Assembly: GCA_963971225.1 (NCBI GenBank)
Contig: OZ020270.1
Coordinates: 24,005,689-24,069,688 of the forward strand
Source of the DNA: Melieria omissa
Lineage: Eukaryota; Arthropoda; Insecta; Diptera; Ulidiidae
Direction: 5' to 3'
DNA length: 64,000 nucleotides
Positions within the stretch are counted from its first letter, which is position 1; each line of letters starts with the position of its first letter. The position numbers were made by a program, and so were the translations under genes. Shown piece by piece: positions 11,417 to 25,247 of the stretch. Below the pieces are notes generated by a model. That model saw nothing but the letters and a program-made list of their open reading frames with translations, did not search any database and had not been told where the DNA came from.

Positions 11417-11820
11417 TTAGATAGTTTTGATAGTTATGTCAGCTTCTCACGTTTCGGTTCAAATTCGGTTTATAGCACCGGTCATGCTAAACATTTCTTT
11501 ACAATCTTATCAGACTTTTTTGTTATCTGACAATTTTTTACGAATTGAAGAAGACACATAAATTTTTCCGAAAATCGGCCAAATTCAAATAAAATGTACC
11601 AATCTGCATAAAATGAAAATTAAAAAATTAATCTACCAAGTTTGGTAGAGTTCTACCAAAGCGTTAACATTCGTGTTGACCTGATCGAAAACACAGATGG
11701 CAGCGAATCGATAGTAACGAAAACCATCGATAGTGAAGTGAAAATGAAAACTATCGATACTATCGATAGTGCCATCGATAGTTTTCCAGCTCTAGCACCT
11801 AGTGCATTTTGGCAGTTTCA
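11417..11820. repeat. Block G, deleted form, U1 copy
   Basis: About 240 bp are missing after GATAGTTTTGATAGTT, joining directly to ATGTCAGCTTCTCACG. The same junction occurs in U4. The right-hand ATCGATAG cluster is intact. Confidence 0.7.
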
Positions 11821-11828
11821 GAAAGTTC

Positions 11829-12377
11829 CAGTGATGTTAACTTTAGGGAAAATTCCCTACATGTAGGGAATTTTAGCGAAAATTGTGAGCGTAGGGAAAA
11901 AAAGGACAGATTTTTTATAATTCACTAAATCTAGGGAATTTTCAAACAACCCTGGTTATGGAAAATTTTGAAGTCAAATTAGTCAAACTAAAAATTTTAA
12001 CGATCAAATGTTGTTTCCCAATTTGTCAAAGTTGGCCAAATATGTTTCGGCACTACCACATTCTAATGCAGACTCTGAAAGAATATTTTCGAACAAAAAA
12101 GGAACACATCAAGCCATGACAATTTGACTTCAATTTTTATAATTCGCTCTTACTTAGAAGACGAAGATATCACCTGTGTAAATTTTCAATGTAAAGAACA
12201 GCACTTTAAGAAAATTGCATACACTGAGTAGTATGACCATAAATAATTCGTCTTAGTGTAATTTTTGTACTGATTTTTTTAATGTGATGAAATGGTATCT
12301 CAGTGCAAAGCACAATTTTTTTTATGTTGTTATGTTTCCATGTTTTAAATCGCATCTCAGTACAAAGCACAACTTTG
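11829..12377 (+). mobile_element. hAT-1, right-truncated, U2 copy
   Basis: The left end and GAAAGTTC (11821-11828) are normal. The copy stops at a T run (12378-12382) that joins it to the middle of hAT-2, deleting the Harbinger fragment, the short MITE and the left part of hAT-2. Confidence 0.85.
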
Positions 12378-13023
12378 TTTTTGACTTGCATAATAACTCT
12401 TATAAGTAATAAGTATATTTTTCGTTGTCGATAATTATTATTTTGGGATTTTTGTTTTTTATATTTCTTCATAACTTTTATTTATGACTTTTTTAATTTA
12501 CATTACCGATAACTATTATTTTGAAAGATTTTTTTTCCACGTTGCTTCAAAACTTTTATTTATGATATTTTTTTTCATTTACGTTGCCGATAACTATTAT
12601 TTTGAAAACAAAAGTTTTTACGTTGAATTACTACATTTTGGATATGAATTAATTTTTAATTGTTTTAAATCGACCAACGCAAATTAACTGCAGAAACCTA
12701 ATTTCCACCCACAAATAAACAATTAAAAACCAATTTATACTCAAAATGTGGTAAGGCAACGTAAATAAAAAAATTTATTTCATAAAAGTTATTAGGCAAC
12801 GTAAAAAATATTTTCTTTCAAATAATAGTTATCGGCAACGTAAGTGAAAAACAAAATCATAAATAAAACTTATGAAGCAACGTAAATAATAATAACAGTT
12901 ATTATGCAACGTAAAAATTAAGTGTCGCAAATAATAATTATATCAACAAATAACATATATGTTGCATTGCAATAGTTACATTGCAAGTAATTTCTTAAAA
13001 AACTTATAATAGTAAAGTCCCTG
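12378..13023. mobile_element. hAT-2, left-truncated, U2 copy
   Basis: Begins at TTGACTTGCATAATAACTC, internal to the element, and runs to the normal right end CCCTG. The left half of the element before that point is gone. Confidence 0.82.
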
Positions 13024-13139
13024 ATGATAAGTAATTGATTGTGGCAACCGTGCTTACGTTTGGCAGTGCTGTGTGAATTTTTGTCTCGTTATTTTTTGTG
13101 GTTTTTGTCAACGCGACCGTTAAGTTGGTAGTACTGAAT

Positions 13140-13377
13140 AGTGTTGCCACTTGAAACATTTTTTTCCCGACCAAATCCGACCTCAACCGACCAAATTAAA
13201 AATTTGCGTTATCGTTAGTAATTTTTAAATTACAACTTTATTTTTTTAATAAATTCATTGTACTACTGAAAAGATATTCACATCACAAAACGGATGAAAT
13301 TCGTTTAAGCAGACCAGCGGACCAAAGTAAAAAAATCAGACCAATTTTGGTCCGAAAAGACCAAAAGTGGCAACTCT
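13140..13377. mobile_element. H3 MITE, U2 copy
   Basis: Same ends as the U0 copy; TACTGAAT only on the left (13132-13139). Confidence 0.72.
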
Positions 13378-14044
13378 TTAGATAGTTTTGATAGTTTGGA
13401 AAAAACTATCGATACTATCGCAGCCAAAAAACTAAACTAATTGAAATTTTTATTTTGAAATTAGTTTTTAAGTATATTTTAAAACATTATAAAGTATATT
13501 GAAGTATATTTTTAAACATTCAACGTTTTCAACGCAATTGAAGCAGCCAGCACGACAAAAACCAAAACTCAAGAATATGTTTCCGCGCTTGAAAAAATAT
13601 GCACATAAGTCGTCTCACTCGCCCTCTTTGACAAAATAACAGATACTAGTATGTCAGCTTCTCACGTTTCGGTTCAAATTCGGTTTATAGCACCGGTCAT
13701 GCTAAACATTTCTTTACAATCTTATCAGACTTTTTTGTTATCTGACAATTTTTTACGAATTGAAGAAGACACATAAATTTTTCCGAAAATCGGCCAAATT
13801 CAAATAAAATGTACCAATCTGCATAAAATGAAAATTAAAAAATTAATCTACCAAGTTTGGTAGAGTTCTACCAAAGCGTTAACATTCGTGTTGACCTGAT
13901 CGAAAACACAGATGGCAGCGAATCGATAGCATCGATAGTAAAGAAAACCATCGATAGTGAAGTGAAAATGAAAACTATCGATACTATCGATATTACCATC
14001 GATAGTTTTCCAGCTCTAGCACCTAGTGCATTTTGGCAGTTTCA
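13378..14044. repeat. Block G, U2 copy
   Basis: Full-length form. The right cluster has an extra CATCGATAG step and the variant GATATTACC in place of GATAGTGCC, a state shared with U3 and U5. Confidence 0.65.
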
Positions 14045-14052
14045 GAAAGTTC

Positions 14053-14830
14053 CAGTGATGTTAACTTTAGGGAAAATTCCCTACATATAGGGAATTTTAG
14101 CGAAAATTGTGAGCGTAGGGGAAAAAAGGACAGATTTTTTATAATTCACTAAATCTAGGGAATTTTCAAACAACCCTGGTTATGGAAAATTTTGAAGTCA
14201 AATTAGTCAAACTAAAAATTTTAACGATCAAATGTTGTTTCCCAATTTGTCAAAGTTGGCCAAATATGTTTCGGCACTACCACATTCTAATGCAGACTCT
14301 GAAAGAATATTTTCGAACAAAAAAGGAACACATCAAGCCATGACAATTTGACTTCAATTTTTATAATTCGCTCTTACTTAGAAGACGAAGATATCACCTG
14401 TGTAAATTTTCAATGTAAAGAACAGCACTTTAAGAAAATTGCATACACTGAGTAGTATGACCATAAATAATTAGTCTTAGTGTAATTTTTGTACTGATTT
14501 TTTTAATGTGATGAAATGGTATCTCAGTGCAAAGCACAATTTTTTTTATGTTGTTATGTTTCCATGTTTTAAATCGCATCTCAGTACAAAGCACAACCTT
14601 GTTTTGTTGTTTTCATGTTGCAAATGAATTAAAAGAAGAATTAATAAATGTTATGGTTTTTACTTTTGCGACTTTTATTCACAAAAAATTAAAAAAACCT
14701 TAAATATTACAAAATTCTTTGAAAATAAGTGTAGGGAGTTTCGTAGGGAAAAATGCTGGACAGCGTAGGGAAAAGTAGGGATTTTTTTCAAGTCGCGTAG
14801 GGATTTAAAAAAAAAAAGTTAACATCACTG
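14053..14830 (+). mobile_element. hAT-1, U3 copy
   Basis: Complete, with GAAAGTTC on both sides (14045-14052, 14831-14838). The inner palindrome has ACATAT for ACATGT. Confidence 0.9.
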
Positions 14831-14838
14831 GAAAGTTC

Positions 14839-15228
14839 GCGGAGCGTAAACGTAGCGATGGCGACTGTAAAAAACGACATTTTCTGGAAAGAATTTTTCG
14901 AGCTCTACTCGTAAAGTCGCGGAGAGGCGTTCATTAGCTGAAATTGAGTCCCTCATTGTTGTATTCTGCCTCTCGATATAGGGCTTTACCATCGCCAATA
15001 ATTTCTCGTACACTGCAGCATCCATTCTTAAAAAATTCCTGTAATCTGGTATTGCAGTTAACTTCAGCTCCTGCAACAAAGTTGCGTGCGATTGTTTTGG
15101 CCTCCTTTTTAACCATTCCTTTGTCCATATCCTTTTTTTTTGTAATCTCTTCCTCTTCATCCTCCAAAAGTTCGTATACAATGATTGCTGCGAGAAATTT
15201 TGTGGTCATGTTTCTTTGAAATCTTGTG
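14839..15228 (-). pseudogene. PIF/Harbinger transposase fragment, U3 copy, 3' part
   Basis: No element C here. The T tract at about 15133 is 9 long, so the N-terminal segment (MTTKFLAAII) and the YRNFLRMD segment fall in different frames. It is cut at TCTTGTG by element X. Confidence 0.82.
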
Positions 15229-17597
15229 CAGAGACAAATAAGACATTACACTCGCTCATTTTGCCAAAAACAGCTGAAATTTCCTATACGTGTGATTATC
15301 TAGATAACCAAGATAAAAACTCCGTGAGAGCAAAGAAATCAGCTGTTTGCAATTTGGTTGCCGGGGAAAAAATTGAAAGCATTTGGTTTTATATGAAAAG
15401 GATTGCCGGTATAAATGTTTTTCACTCTGAACATCTCAGATAGTACATATATGTGGATCGCGTGCCTTACAATGTCTTAGAATGCGTCGATTGTCTGTTA
15501 TTTGACGTAAAACTTTCGCCTTCTGCCATACAAATTTCCTTTTTATGTTGCATTCAATTCATGGTGAATTGGTGCTCAGCTGGTTTTTCTATTTATCTAT
15601 TGTTCGGAGCAGCTCGCGGACTTATTTTGCTGCCGGAAAAATGATAATTAGTTTTCCAATAAAACAGCAATCGGAAGCATCTTACTGTATATTAATCAAT
15701 AAATTATTCATATCTAAGAAAAACGCGATCATAAAATTGCTTACAGCTCATTCAAGTTTGCTATAATTTTGCATTGCTTATTGGCTATTTTTCATACAAG
15801 TTTCAATTCTGCAATGCGTTTACAATTCGTGGTGAAACCCAATCAGCTGTTTTCTGCTTGAAACTTTTTCGGGGATGGATGTTTGTGCACAAAATTATGA
15901 TTTACAGTAAAATCGCTGCCGGAACAAGAATATGTGTTCATTCTGTAATCTAAATATGATGTCAAAAAGTTTGCCAGTAATCAAAATTGTTGTGGTTCGT
16001 TCATATTGTTATATTTGTGCATTATTCTGCCTCCCTTTTGCATAGAAATTTTGTGCTGCCAATTGGTAAAAGTTGTGGTGAAAAAATATCAGCTGTTGGA
16101 TTTGATATTTCATCGTCAACCTGATGCCGCCCGGGGTAATTTCGAAAAACAAAAGATTGAGAAGTATTGTGCTAAGTTTTGATATATTGTAATTTTTTGT
16201 TTTGCAAATTCTTACAACCCAAACCACAAATATTTTAAGATTCCTCTTATTGCAAGTAACTAATGTACATCACAATATGCTTGATTCATTTATAATAAAA
16301 ATTTATTACACGTAATAGATATATTTTTATAAATATCTTTACATTTCCGCACCACCACAGAGGTATGCAAAATAGGCGCATTACCGAATATTTTTTTTTT
16401 TTGGTGCTCGGTGCCCCTGTAGGCATATTTCACCCATTACAACATTTCATAAAATATAAGGAACATATAAGTCACATGTAGATTGCACCAATAAACAGAA
16501 AATAAAAAATTAATATTCATAAAGCAATAACACAAAACAAAAGATACAAAATGTGCAAAAAAAAATATTTCTCCAATAAACAGAAATCAGAAATTCATAT
16601 TTTTAAAACAATAAAATGAAAACTAAAGATACAAAATGTGCACACAAAAAATGTAAAAAAAGCAAAAAGCATATAAGTGCAACAACTTAACAATTATATA
16701 TACATAAGTACATATGAGAAGTGCATATAAGTACAATAAATACATTTGTTTAATACCAGCACCAAAATATTTACATGTGCCATATTACATACATTTCACA
16801 TATAATACAATGCGAACTTATAAATTAAAGAAGTAGCATGCATGTACACAAGCAATATATACATATTAACCCTGAGCGGTTTTACGCGATTTACAGTATA
16901 CAAAAATTCCGTCAAGTTTTTTGAATGAATTTGCTGAAAAACTGCACTGAAAATTTATAGTCTTTTAAGATGATAGTAGCATTACAAACATTAGTGTTAG
17001 TTCTACCTTTATCAACAAAAATTATTTTAAAAACTACAAATGCGATACACGCAAAATCTTATCTTTCGACTTGGGAATAGAGTTTTTTATTAAAAAACTT
17101 TAAAACAAAAAAAATTCTAACTTGCACAAATAAAGCAAGAAGTTTGTCCGTGTTGCAATTACTGCAACAAACAAAGGGTTCGATATCGTGGAGTGCATCA
17201 TAAATAAAAATATACCTACCCCGACTTTTCATCACATGCTACAGATACGAACGTTAATTTAACAGTCATATTGGTATTTATTTTCTTTTTTAATCCTCGG
17301 TGTCCTCAGCGTAGTCTGCTGCACAATAAACAAACGATAAGAATTCAAATTATGTTCACCATGAAGTATGGTAGGAAGTTTATTTGGCAGCACCAGTAAA
17401 GCAATGCCGTATGTAGAAACGACTTCTATGATACATACTACATTCAATTTTTAGGGTACTCATGGGTACTCATGTACACACCACGAAATGTATCTATTGG
17501 CTCGGGGATTTATGTGACAGCGGGTATTTATTAGACAGCAAGAAATGAGTCTGTATAAGTGAGAACAACTCGAAGTGTAAAGTCTTTATTGTCTCTG
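15229..17597. mobile_element. Element X, U3 copy (independent insertion)
   Basis: Inserted in the Harbinger fragment with the 7-bp duplication TCTTGTG (15222-15228 and 17598-17604). U4 and U5 show the uninterrupted site AAATCTTGTGCACGAATG. It lacks a 26-bp stretch found near 8775 in the U1 copy. Confidence 0.85.
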
Positions 17598-17701
17598 TCT
17601 TGTGCACGAATGATGTTGTAGCAAAAGTGTGACCGTGTGAACGCAAGAGAAGAATTTACCGTTACAGCCTCATCGCACATGTTGGATCGTGTAAACCTGC
17701 C
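17598..17701 (-). pseudogene. PIF/Harbinger fragment, U3 copy, 5' part beyond element X
   Basis: Upstream untranslated part and the end GGCAGGTTTACACGATCC (minus strand), next to TAA at 17702-17704. Confidence 0.75.
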
Positions 17702-17771
17702 TAATAAACACGTTTAGTGTCAATACAAACGACAGCGGCTCTACCTTCTATTTTTGTATCATGATTATAAG

Positions 17772-17963
17772 TAGGGATCGGAATTATATGCAAGAGCATA
17801 TTTTTTTTGGAGCTTCCGATTTGAACGGGACCAAGACAGAAACTATTTTTATTTACAAATATTAAGAATGAGCTAACATATGGACTGCATATTTGCATAT
17901 GTTTCTTTATTTTGCATATTTTTGCATTTTTTGCATAGATTTTGCATATAAATCCGATACTTA
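17772..17963. mobile_element. Short hAT-type MITE, U3 copy
   Basis: Same ends and octamer flanks as in U0. Confidence 0.72.
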
Positions 17964-17971
17964 ATTAAAAG

Positions 17972-18763
17972 CTGAGACTTAAAATAATTATTATCAATAT
18001 TTTTGGGAATAAAAAAATTGCCCTTATTCACGGAATTTCTAAAAATATTGTTTTATAATAGTTATTCCCAATAAGAATTTTTTTACGTCGCCTATAGCTA
18101 TTATTATGTAATTAATATTTTTGACTTGCATAATAACTCTTATAAGTAATAAGTATATTTTTCGTTGTCGATAATTATTATTTTGGGATTTTTGTTTTTT
18201 ATATTGCTTCATAACTTTTATTTATGACTTTTTTAATTTACATTACCGATAACTATTATTTTGAAAGATTTTTTTTCCACGTTGCTTCAAAACTTTTATT
18301 TATGATATTTTTTTTCATTTACGTTGCCGATAACTATTATTTTGAAAACAAAAGTTTTTACGTTGAATTACTACATTTTGGATATGAATTAATTTTTAAT
18401 TGTTTTAAATCGACCAACGCAAATTAACTGCAGAAACCTAATTTCCACCCACAAATAAACAATTAAAAACCAATTTATACTCAAAATGTGGTAAGGCAAC
18501 GTAAATAAAAAAATTTATTTCATAAAAGTTATTAGGCAACGTAAAAAATATTTTCTTTCAAATAATAGTTATCGGCAACGTAAGTGAAAAACAAAATCAT
18601 AAATAAAACTTATGAAGCAACGTAAATAATAATAACAGTTATTATGCAACGTAAAAATTAAGTGTCGCAAATAATAATTATATCAACAAATAAAATATAT
18701 GTTGCATTGCAATAGTTACATTGCAAGTAATTTCTTAAAAAACTTATAATAGTTAAGTCCCTG
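17972..18763. mobile_element. hAT-2 foldback element, U3 copy
   Basis: Uninterrupted copy. Its first bases are CTGAGACTT, a change shared only with U5. Confidence 0.82.
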
Positions 18764-18879
18764 ATGATAAGTAATTGATTGTGGCAACCGTGCTTACGTT
18801 TGGCAGTGCTGTGTGAATTTTCGTCTCGTTATTTTTTGTGGTTTTTGTCAACGCGACCGTTAAGTTGGTAGTACTGAAT

Positions 18880-19117
18880 AGTGTTGCCACTTGAAACATT
18901 TTTTTCCCGACCAAATCCGACCTCAACCGACCAAATTAAAAATTTGCGTTATCGTTAGTAATTTTTAAATTACAACTTTATTTTTTTAATAAATTCATTG
19001 TACTACTGAAAAGATATTCACATCACAAAACGGATGAAATTCGTTTAAGCAGACCAGCGGACCAAAGTAAAAAAATCAGACCAATTTTGGTCCGAAAAGA
19101 CCAAAAGTGGCAACTCT
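18880..19117. mobile_element. H3 MITE, U3 copy
   Basis: TACTGAAT at 18872-18879 only; the right end runs into block G. Confidence 0.72.
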
Positions 19118-19762
19118 TTAGATAGTTTTGATAGTTTGGAAAAAACTATCGATACTATCGCAGCCAAAAAACTAAACTAATTGAAATTTTTATTTTGAAA
19201 TTAGTTTTTAAGTATATTTTAAAACATTATAAAGTATATTGAAGTATATTTTTAAACATTCAACGTTTTCAACGCAATTGAAGCAGCCAGCACGACAAAA
19301 ACCAAAACTCAAGAATATGTTTCCGCGCTTGAAAAAATATGCACATAAGTCGTCTCACTCGCCCTCTTTGACAAAATAACAGATACTAGTATGTCAGCTT
19401 CTCACGTTTCGGTTCAAATTCGGTTTATAGCACCGGTCATGCTAAACATTTCTTTACAATCTTATCAGACTTTTTTGTTATCTGACAATTTTTTACGAAT
19501 TGAAGAAGACACATAAATTTTTCCGAAAATCGGCCAAATTCAAATAAAATGTACCAATCTGCATAAAATGAAAATTAAAAAATTAATCTACCAAGGTCAA
19601 CATTCGTGTTGACCTGATCGAAAACACAGATGCCAGCGAATCGATAGTATCGATAGTAACGAAAACCATCGATAGTGAAGTGAAAATGAAAACTATCGAT
19701 ACTATCGATATTACCATCGATAGTTTTCCAGCTCTAGCACCTAGTGCATTTTGGCAGTTTCA
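19118..19762. repeat. Block G, U3 copy
   Basis: The TTTGGTAGA hairpin is lost by a small deletion at about 19595. It carries GATGCCAGCG and GATATTACC variants shared with U5. Confidence 0.65.
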
Positions 19763-19770
19763 GAAAGTTC

Positions 19771-20549
19771 CAGTGATGTTAACTTTAGGGAAAATTCCCT
19801 ACATGTAGGGAATTTTAGCGAAAATTGTGAGCGTAGGGAAAAAAAGGACAGATTTTTTATAATTCACTAAATCTAGGGAATTTTCAAACAACCCTGGTTA
19901 TGGAAAATTTTGAAGTCAAATTACTCAAACTAAAAATTTTAACGATCAAATGTTGTTTCCCAATTTGTCAAAGTTGGCCAAATATGTTTCGGCACTACCA
20001 CATTCTAATGCAGACTCTGAAAGAATATTTTCGAACAAAAAAGGAACACATCAAGCCATGACAATTTGACTTCAATTTTTATAATTCGCTCTTACTTAGA
20101 AGACGAAGATATCACCTGTGTAAATTTTCAATGTAAAGAACAGCACTTTAAGAAAATTGCATACACTGAGTAGTATGACCATAAATAATTAGTCTTAGTG
20201 TAATTTTTGTACTGATTTTTTTAATGTGATGAAATGGTATCTCAGTGCAAAGCACAATTTTTTTTATGTTGTTATGTTTCCATGTTTTAAATCGCATCTC
20301 AGTACAAAGCACAACTTTGTTTTGTTGTTTTCATGTTGCAAATGAATTAAAAGAAGAATTAATAAATGTTATGGTTTTTACTTTTGCGACTTTTATTCAC
20401 AAAAAATTAAAAAAACCTTAAATATTACAAAATTCTTTGAAAATAAGTGTAGGGAGTTTCGTAGGGAAAATTGCTGGACAGCGTAGGGAAAAGTAGGGAT
20501 TTTTTTCAAGTCGCGTAGGGATTTAAAAAAAAAAAAGTTAACATCACTG
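19771..20549 (+). mobile_element. hAT-1, U4 copy
   Basis: Complete with GAAAGTTC duplications (19763-19770, 20550-20557). Confidence 0.9.
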
Positions 20550-20557
20550 GAAAGTTC

Positions 20558-21057
20558 GCGGAGCGTAAACGTAGCGATGGCGACTGTAAAAAACGACATT
20601 TTCTGGAAAGAATTTTTCGAGCTCTACTCGTAAAGTCGCGGAGAGGCGTTCATTAGCTGAAATTGAGTCCCTCATTGTTGTATTCTGCCTCTCGATATAG
20701 GGCTTTACCATCGCCAATAATTTCTCGTACACTGCAGCATCCATTCTTAAAAAATTCCTGTAATCTGGTATTGCAGTCAACTTCAGCTCCTGCAACAAAG
20801 TTGCGTGCGATTGTTTTGGCCTCCTTTTTAACCATTCCTTTGTCCATATCCTTTTTTTTTGTAATCTCTTCCTCTTCATCCTCCAAAAGTTCGTATACAA
20901 TGATTGCTGCGAGAAATTTTGTGGTCATGTTTCTTTGAAATCTTGTGCACGAATGATGTTGTAGCAAAAGTGTGACCGTGTGAACGCAAGAGAAGAATTT
21001 ACCGTTACAGCCTCATCGCACATGTTCGTCGCACATGTTGGATCGTGTAAACCTACC
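20558..21057 (-). pseudogene. PIF/Harbinger transposase 5' fragment, U4 copy
   Basis: 9-T tract frameshift. The upstream part has a short duplication of CGTCGCACATGTT that is also in U6. It ends at TAA (21058-21060). Confidence 0.82.
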
Positions 21058-21127
21058 TAATAAACACGTTTAGTGTCAATACAAACGACAGCGGCTCTAC
21101 CTTCTATTTTTGTATCATGATTATAAG

Positions 21128-21319
21128 TAGGGATCGGAATTATATGCAAGAGCATATTTTTTTTGGAGCTTCCGATTTGAACGGGACCAAGACAGAAACT
21201 ATTTTTATTTACAAATATTAAGAATGAGCTAACATATGGACTGCATATTTGCATATGTTTCTTTATTTTGCATATTTTTGCATTTTTTGCATAGATTTTG
21301 CATATAAATCCGATACTTA
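21128..21319. mobile_element. Short hAT-type MITE, U4 copy
   Basis: Same ends and flanks as in U0. Confidence 0.72.
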
Positions 21320-21327
21320 ATTAAAAG

Positions 21328-22709
21328 CAGAGACTTAAAATAATTATTATCAATATTTTTGGGAATAAAAAAATTGCCCTTATTCACGGAATTTCTAAAA
21401 ATATTGTTTTATAATAGTTATTCCCAATAAGAAATTTTTTATGTCGCCTATAGCTATTATTATGTAATTAATATTTTTGACTTGCATAATAACTCTTATA
21501 AGTAATAAGTATATTTTTCGTTGTCGATAATTATTATTTTGGGATTTTTGTTTTTTATATTGCTTCATAACTTTTATTTATGACTTTTTTAATTTACATT
21601 ACCGATAACTATTATTTTGAAAGATTTTTTTCCACGTTGCTTCAAAACTTTTATTTATGATATTTTTTTTCATTTACGTTGCCGATAACTATTATTTTGA
21701 AAACAAAAGTTTTTACGTTGAATTACTACATTTTGGATATGAATTAATTTTTAATTGTTTTAAATCGACCAACGCAAATTAACTGCAGAAACCTAATTTC
21801 CACCCACAAATAAACAATTAAAAATCAATTTATACTCAAAATGTGGTAAGGCAACGTAAATAAAAAAATTTATTTCATAAAAGTTATTAGGCAACGTAAA
21901 AAATATTTTCTTTCAAATAATAGTTATCGGCAACGTAAGTGAAAAACAAAATCATAAATAAAACTTATGAAGCAACGTAAATAATAATAACAGTTATTAT
22001 GCAACGTAAAAATTAAGTGTCGCAAATAATAATAATATCAACAAATAAAATATATGTTGCATTGCAATAGTTACATTGCAAGTAATTTCTTAAAAAACTT
22101 ATAATAGTTAATAGCCTAGACAGACGGCAGCGTTAATGCGCATTAAGAGCCTTAATGCAAATTATTTCGTGCATTAGCTCACTCAAATGCACATTAGCGC
22201 TGGCGCAAATGCACGAAATTAATGAGCATTTGTACTGCATTTAGGAATTTCAATATGACAATGCCGTCGAAATAAATCGATAATTTTCTGAAAGTGACAA
22301 GTCAAAATAAAACAAAAACGAAAATTTGAAAAAAAAAAATTTCCACAACCGTCTTGCTCTTATCTCAGAGGGTGAAACTAGGATCCCAGCTTGTACCATC
22401 ACATTGATATTTGTGTGAGCTATTGCATTGATCGTTCTGGCATTGTAAAGTAGTTTCAGCAAAAGTAATTGCAGCTTTCTTTGAATTGCATTTTGCTTTT
22501 GAATCAAGACCGCTGCCGCGAATAGTAATTTTTGTCGCCTTTCCATTTCAACAAAATAAAACTCAGATGTCAGTTTGTCGTCTGTCAGAGTGAATTTCTA
22601 ATTTGCATTTGTGAGTCAGTTTGTCGTCTGTCGGGGTGAATTTCTAATTTGCATTTGGGAGTTTTTAATGCACATTAACGCTGCCGTCTGTCTAGGCTAT
22701 AAGTCCCTG
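21328..22709. mobile_element. hAT-2 foldback element, U4 copy, split by Harbinger-like MITE
   Basis: Carries the same nested MITE at the same base as U1, so both derive from one insertion followed by duplication. Confidence 0.8.
22112..22699. mobile_element. Harbinger-like MITE nested in hAT-2 (U4)
   Basis: TAA on both sides (22109-22111, 22700-22702). Nearly identical to the U1 copy, with one extra A in an A run. Confidence 0.82.
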
Positions 22710-22719
22710 ATTATAAGTA

Positions 22720-25134
22720 CAGAGACAAATAAGACATTACACTCGCTCATTTTGCCAAAAACAGCTGAAATTTCCTATACGTGTGATTATCTAGATAACC
22801 AAGATAAAAACTCCGTGAGAGCAAAGAAATCAGCTGTTTGCAATCATAGTGAAATAATTATTCATTATGGTTTGCAATTTGGTTGCCGGGAAAAAAATTG
22901 AAAGCATTTGGTTTTATATGAAAAGGATTGCCGGTATAAATGTTTTTCACTCTGAACATCTCAGATAGTACATATATGTGGATCTCGTGCCTTACAATGT
23001 CTTAGAATGCGTCGATTGTCTGTTATTTGACGTAAAACTTTCGCCTTCTGCCATACAAATTTCCTTTTTATGTTGCATTCAATTCATGGTGAATTGGTGC
23101 TCAGCTGGTTTTTCTATTTATCTATTGTCTGGAGCAGCTCGCGGACTTATTTTGCTGCCGGAAAAATGATAATTAGTTTTCCAATAAAACAGCAATCGGA
23201 AGCATCTTACTGTATATTAATCAATAAATTATTCATATCTAAGAAAAACGCGATCATAAAATTGCTTACAGCTCATTCAAGTTTGCTATAATTTTGCATT
23301 GCTTATTGGCTATTTTTCATACAAGTTTAAATTCTGCAATGCGTTTACAATTCGTGGTGAAACCCAATCAGCTGTTTTCTGCTTGAAACTTTTTCGGGGA
23401 TGGATGTTTGTGCACAAAATTATGATTTACAGTAAAATCGCTGCCGGAACAAGAATATGTGTTCATTCTGTAATCTAAATGTGATGTCAAAAAGTTTGCC
23501 AGTAATCAAAATTGTTGTGGTTCGTTCATATTGTTATATTTGTGCATTATTCTGCCCCCTTTTGCATAGAAATTTTGTGCTGCCAATTGGTAAAAGTTGT
23601 GGTGAAAAAATATCAGCTGTTGGATTTGATATTTCATCGTCAACCTGATGCCGCCCGGGGTAATTTCGAAAAACAAAAAATTGAGAAGTATTGTGCTAAG
23701 TTTTGATATATTGTAATTTTTTGTTTTGCAAATTCTTACAACCCAAACCACAAATATTTTAAGATTCCTCTTATTGCAAGTAACTAATGTACATCACAAT
23801 ATGCTTGATTCATTTATAATAAAAATTTATTACACGTAATAGATATATCTTTATAAATATCTTTACATTTCCGCACCACCATAGAGGTATGCAAAATAGG
23901 CGCATTACCGAATATTTTTTTTTTTTGGTGCTCGGTGCCCCTGTAGGCATATTTCACCCATTACAGCATTTCATAAAATATAAGGAACATATAAGTCACA
24001 TGTAGATTGCACCAATAAACAGAAAATAAAAAATTAATATTCATAAAGCAATAACACAAAACAAAAGATACAAAATGTGCAAAAAAAAATATTTCTCCAA
24101 TAAACAGAATTCAGAAATTCATATTTTTAAAACAATAAAATGAAAACTAAAGATACAAAATGTGCACACAAAAAATGTAAAAAAAGCAAAAAGCATAAAA
24201 GTGCAACAACTTAACAATTATATATACATAAGTACATATGAGAAGTGCATATAAGTACAATAAATACATTTGTTTAATACCAGCACCAAAATATTTACAT
24301 GTGCCATATTACATACATGTCACATATAATACAATGCGAACTTATAAATTAAAGAAGTAGCATGCAAAACATATATACACAAGCAATATATACATATTAA
24401 CCCTGAGCGGTTTTACGCGATTTACAGTATACAAAAATTCCGTCAAGTTTTTTGAATGAATTTGCTGAAAAACTGCACTGAAAATTTATAGTCTTTTAAG
24501 ATGATAGTAGCATTACAAACATTAGTGTTAGTGTTAGTTCTACCTTTATCAACAAAAATTATTTGAAAAACTACAAATGCGATACACGCAAAATCTTATC
24601 TTTCGTCTTGGGAATAGAGTTTTTTATTAAAAAACTTTAAAACAAAATAAATTCTAACTTGCACAAATAAAGCAAGAAGTTTGTCCGTGTTGCAATTACT
24701 GCAACAAACAAAGGGTTCGATATCGTGGAGTGCATCATAAATAAAAATATACCTACCCCGACATTTCATCACATGCTACAGATACGAACGTTAATTTAAC
24801 AGTCAAATTGGTATTTATTTTCTTTTTTAATCCTCGGTGTCCTCAGCGTAGTCTGCTGCACAATAAACAAACGATAAGAATTCAAATTATGTTCACCATG
24901 AAGTATGGTAGGAAGTTTATTTGGCAGCACCAGTAAAGCAATGCCGTATGTAGAAACGACTTCTATGATACATACTACATTCAATTTTTCGGGTACTCAT
25001 GGGTACTCATGTACACACCACGAAATGTATCTATTGGCTCGGGGATTTATGTGACAGCGGGTATTTATTAGACAGCAAGAAATGAGTCTGTATAAGTGAG
25101 AACAACTCGAAGTGTAAAGTCTTTATTGTCTCTG
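22720..25134. mobile_element. Element X, U4 copy
   Basis: Same site and duplication (ATAAGTA) as the U1 copy, hence a product of array duplication and not a new transposition. Confidence 0.82.
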
Positions 25135-25247
25135 ATAAGTAATTGATTGTGGCAACCGTGCTTACGTTTGGCAGTGCTGTGTGAATTTTCGTCTCGTTAT
25201 TTTTTGTGGTTTTTGTCAACGCGACCGTTAAGTTGGTAGTACTGAAT

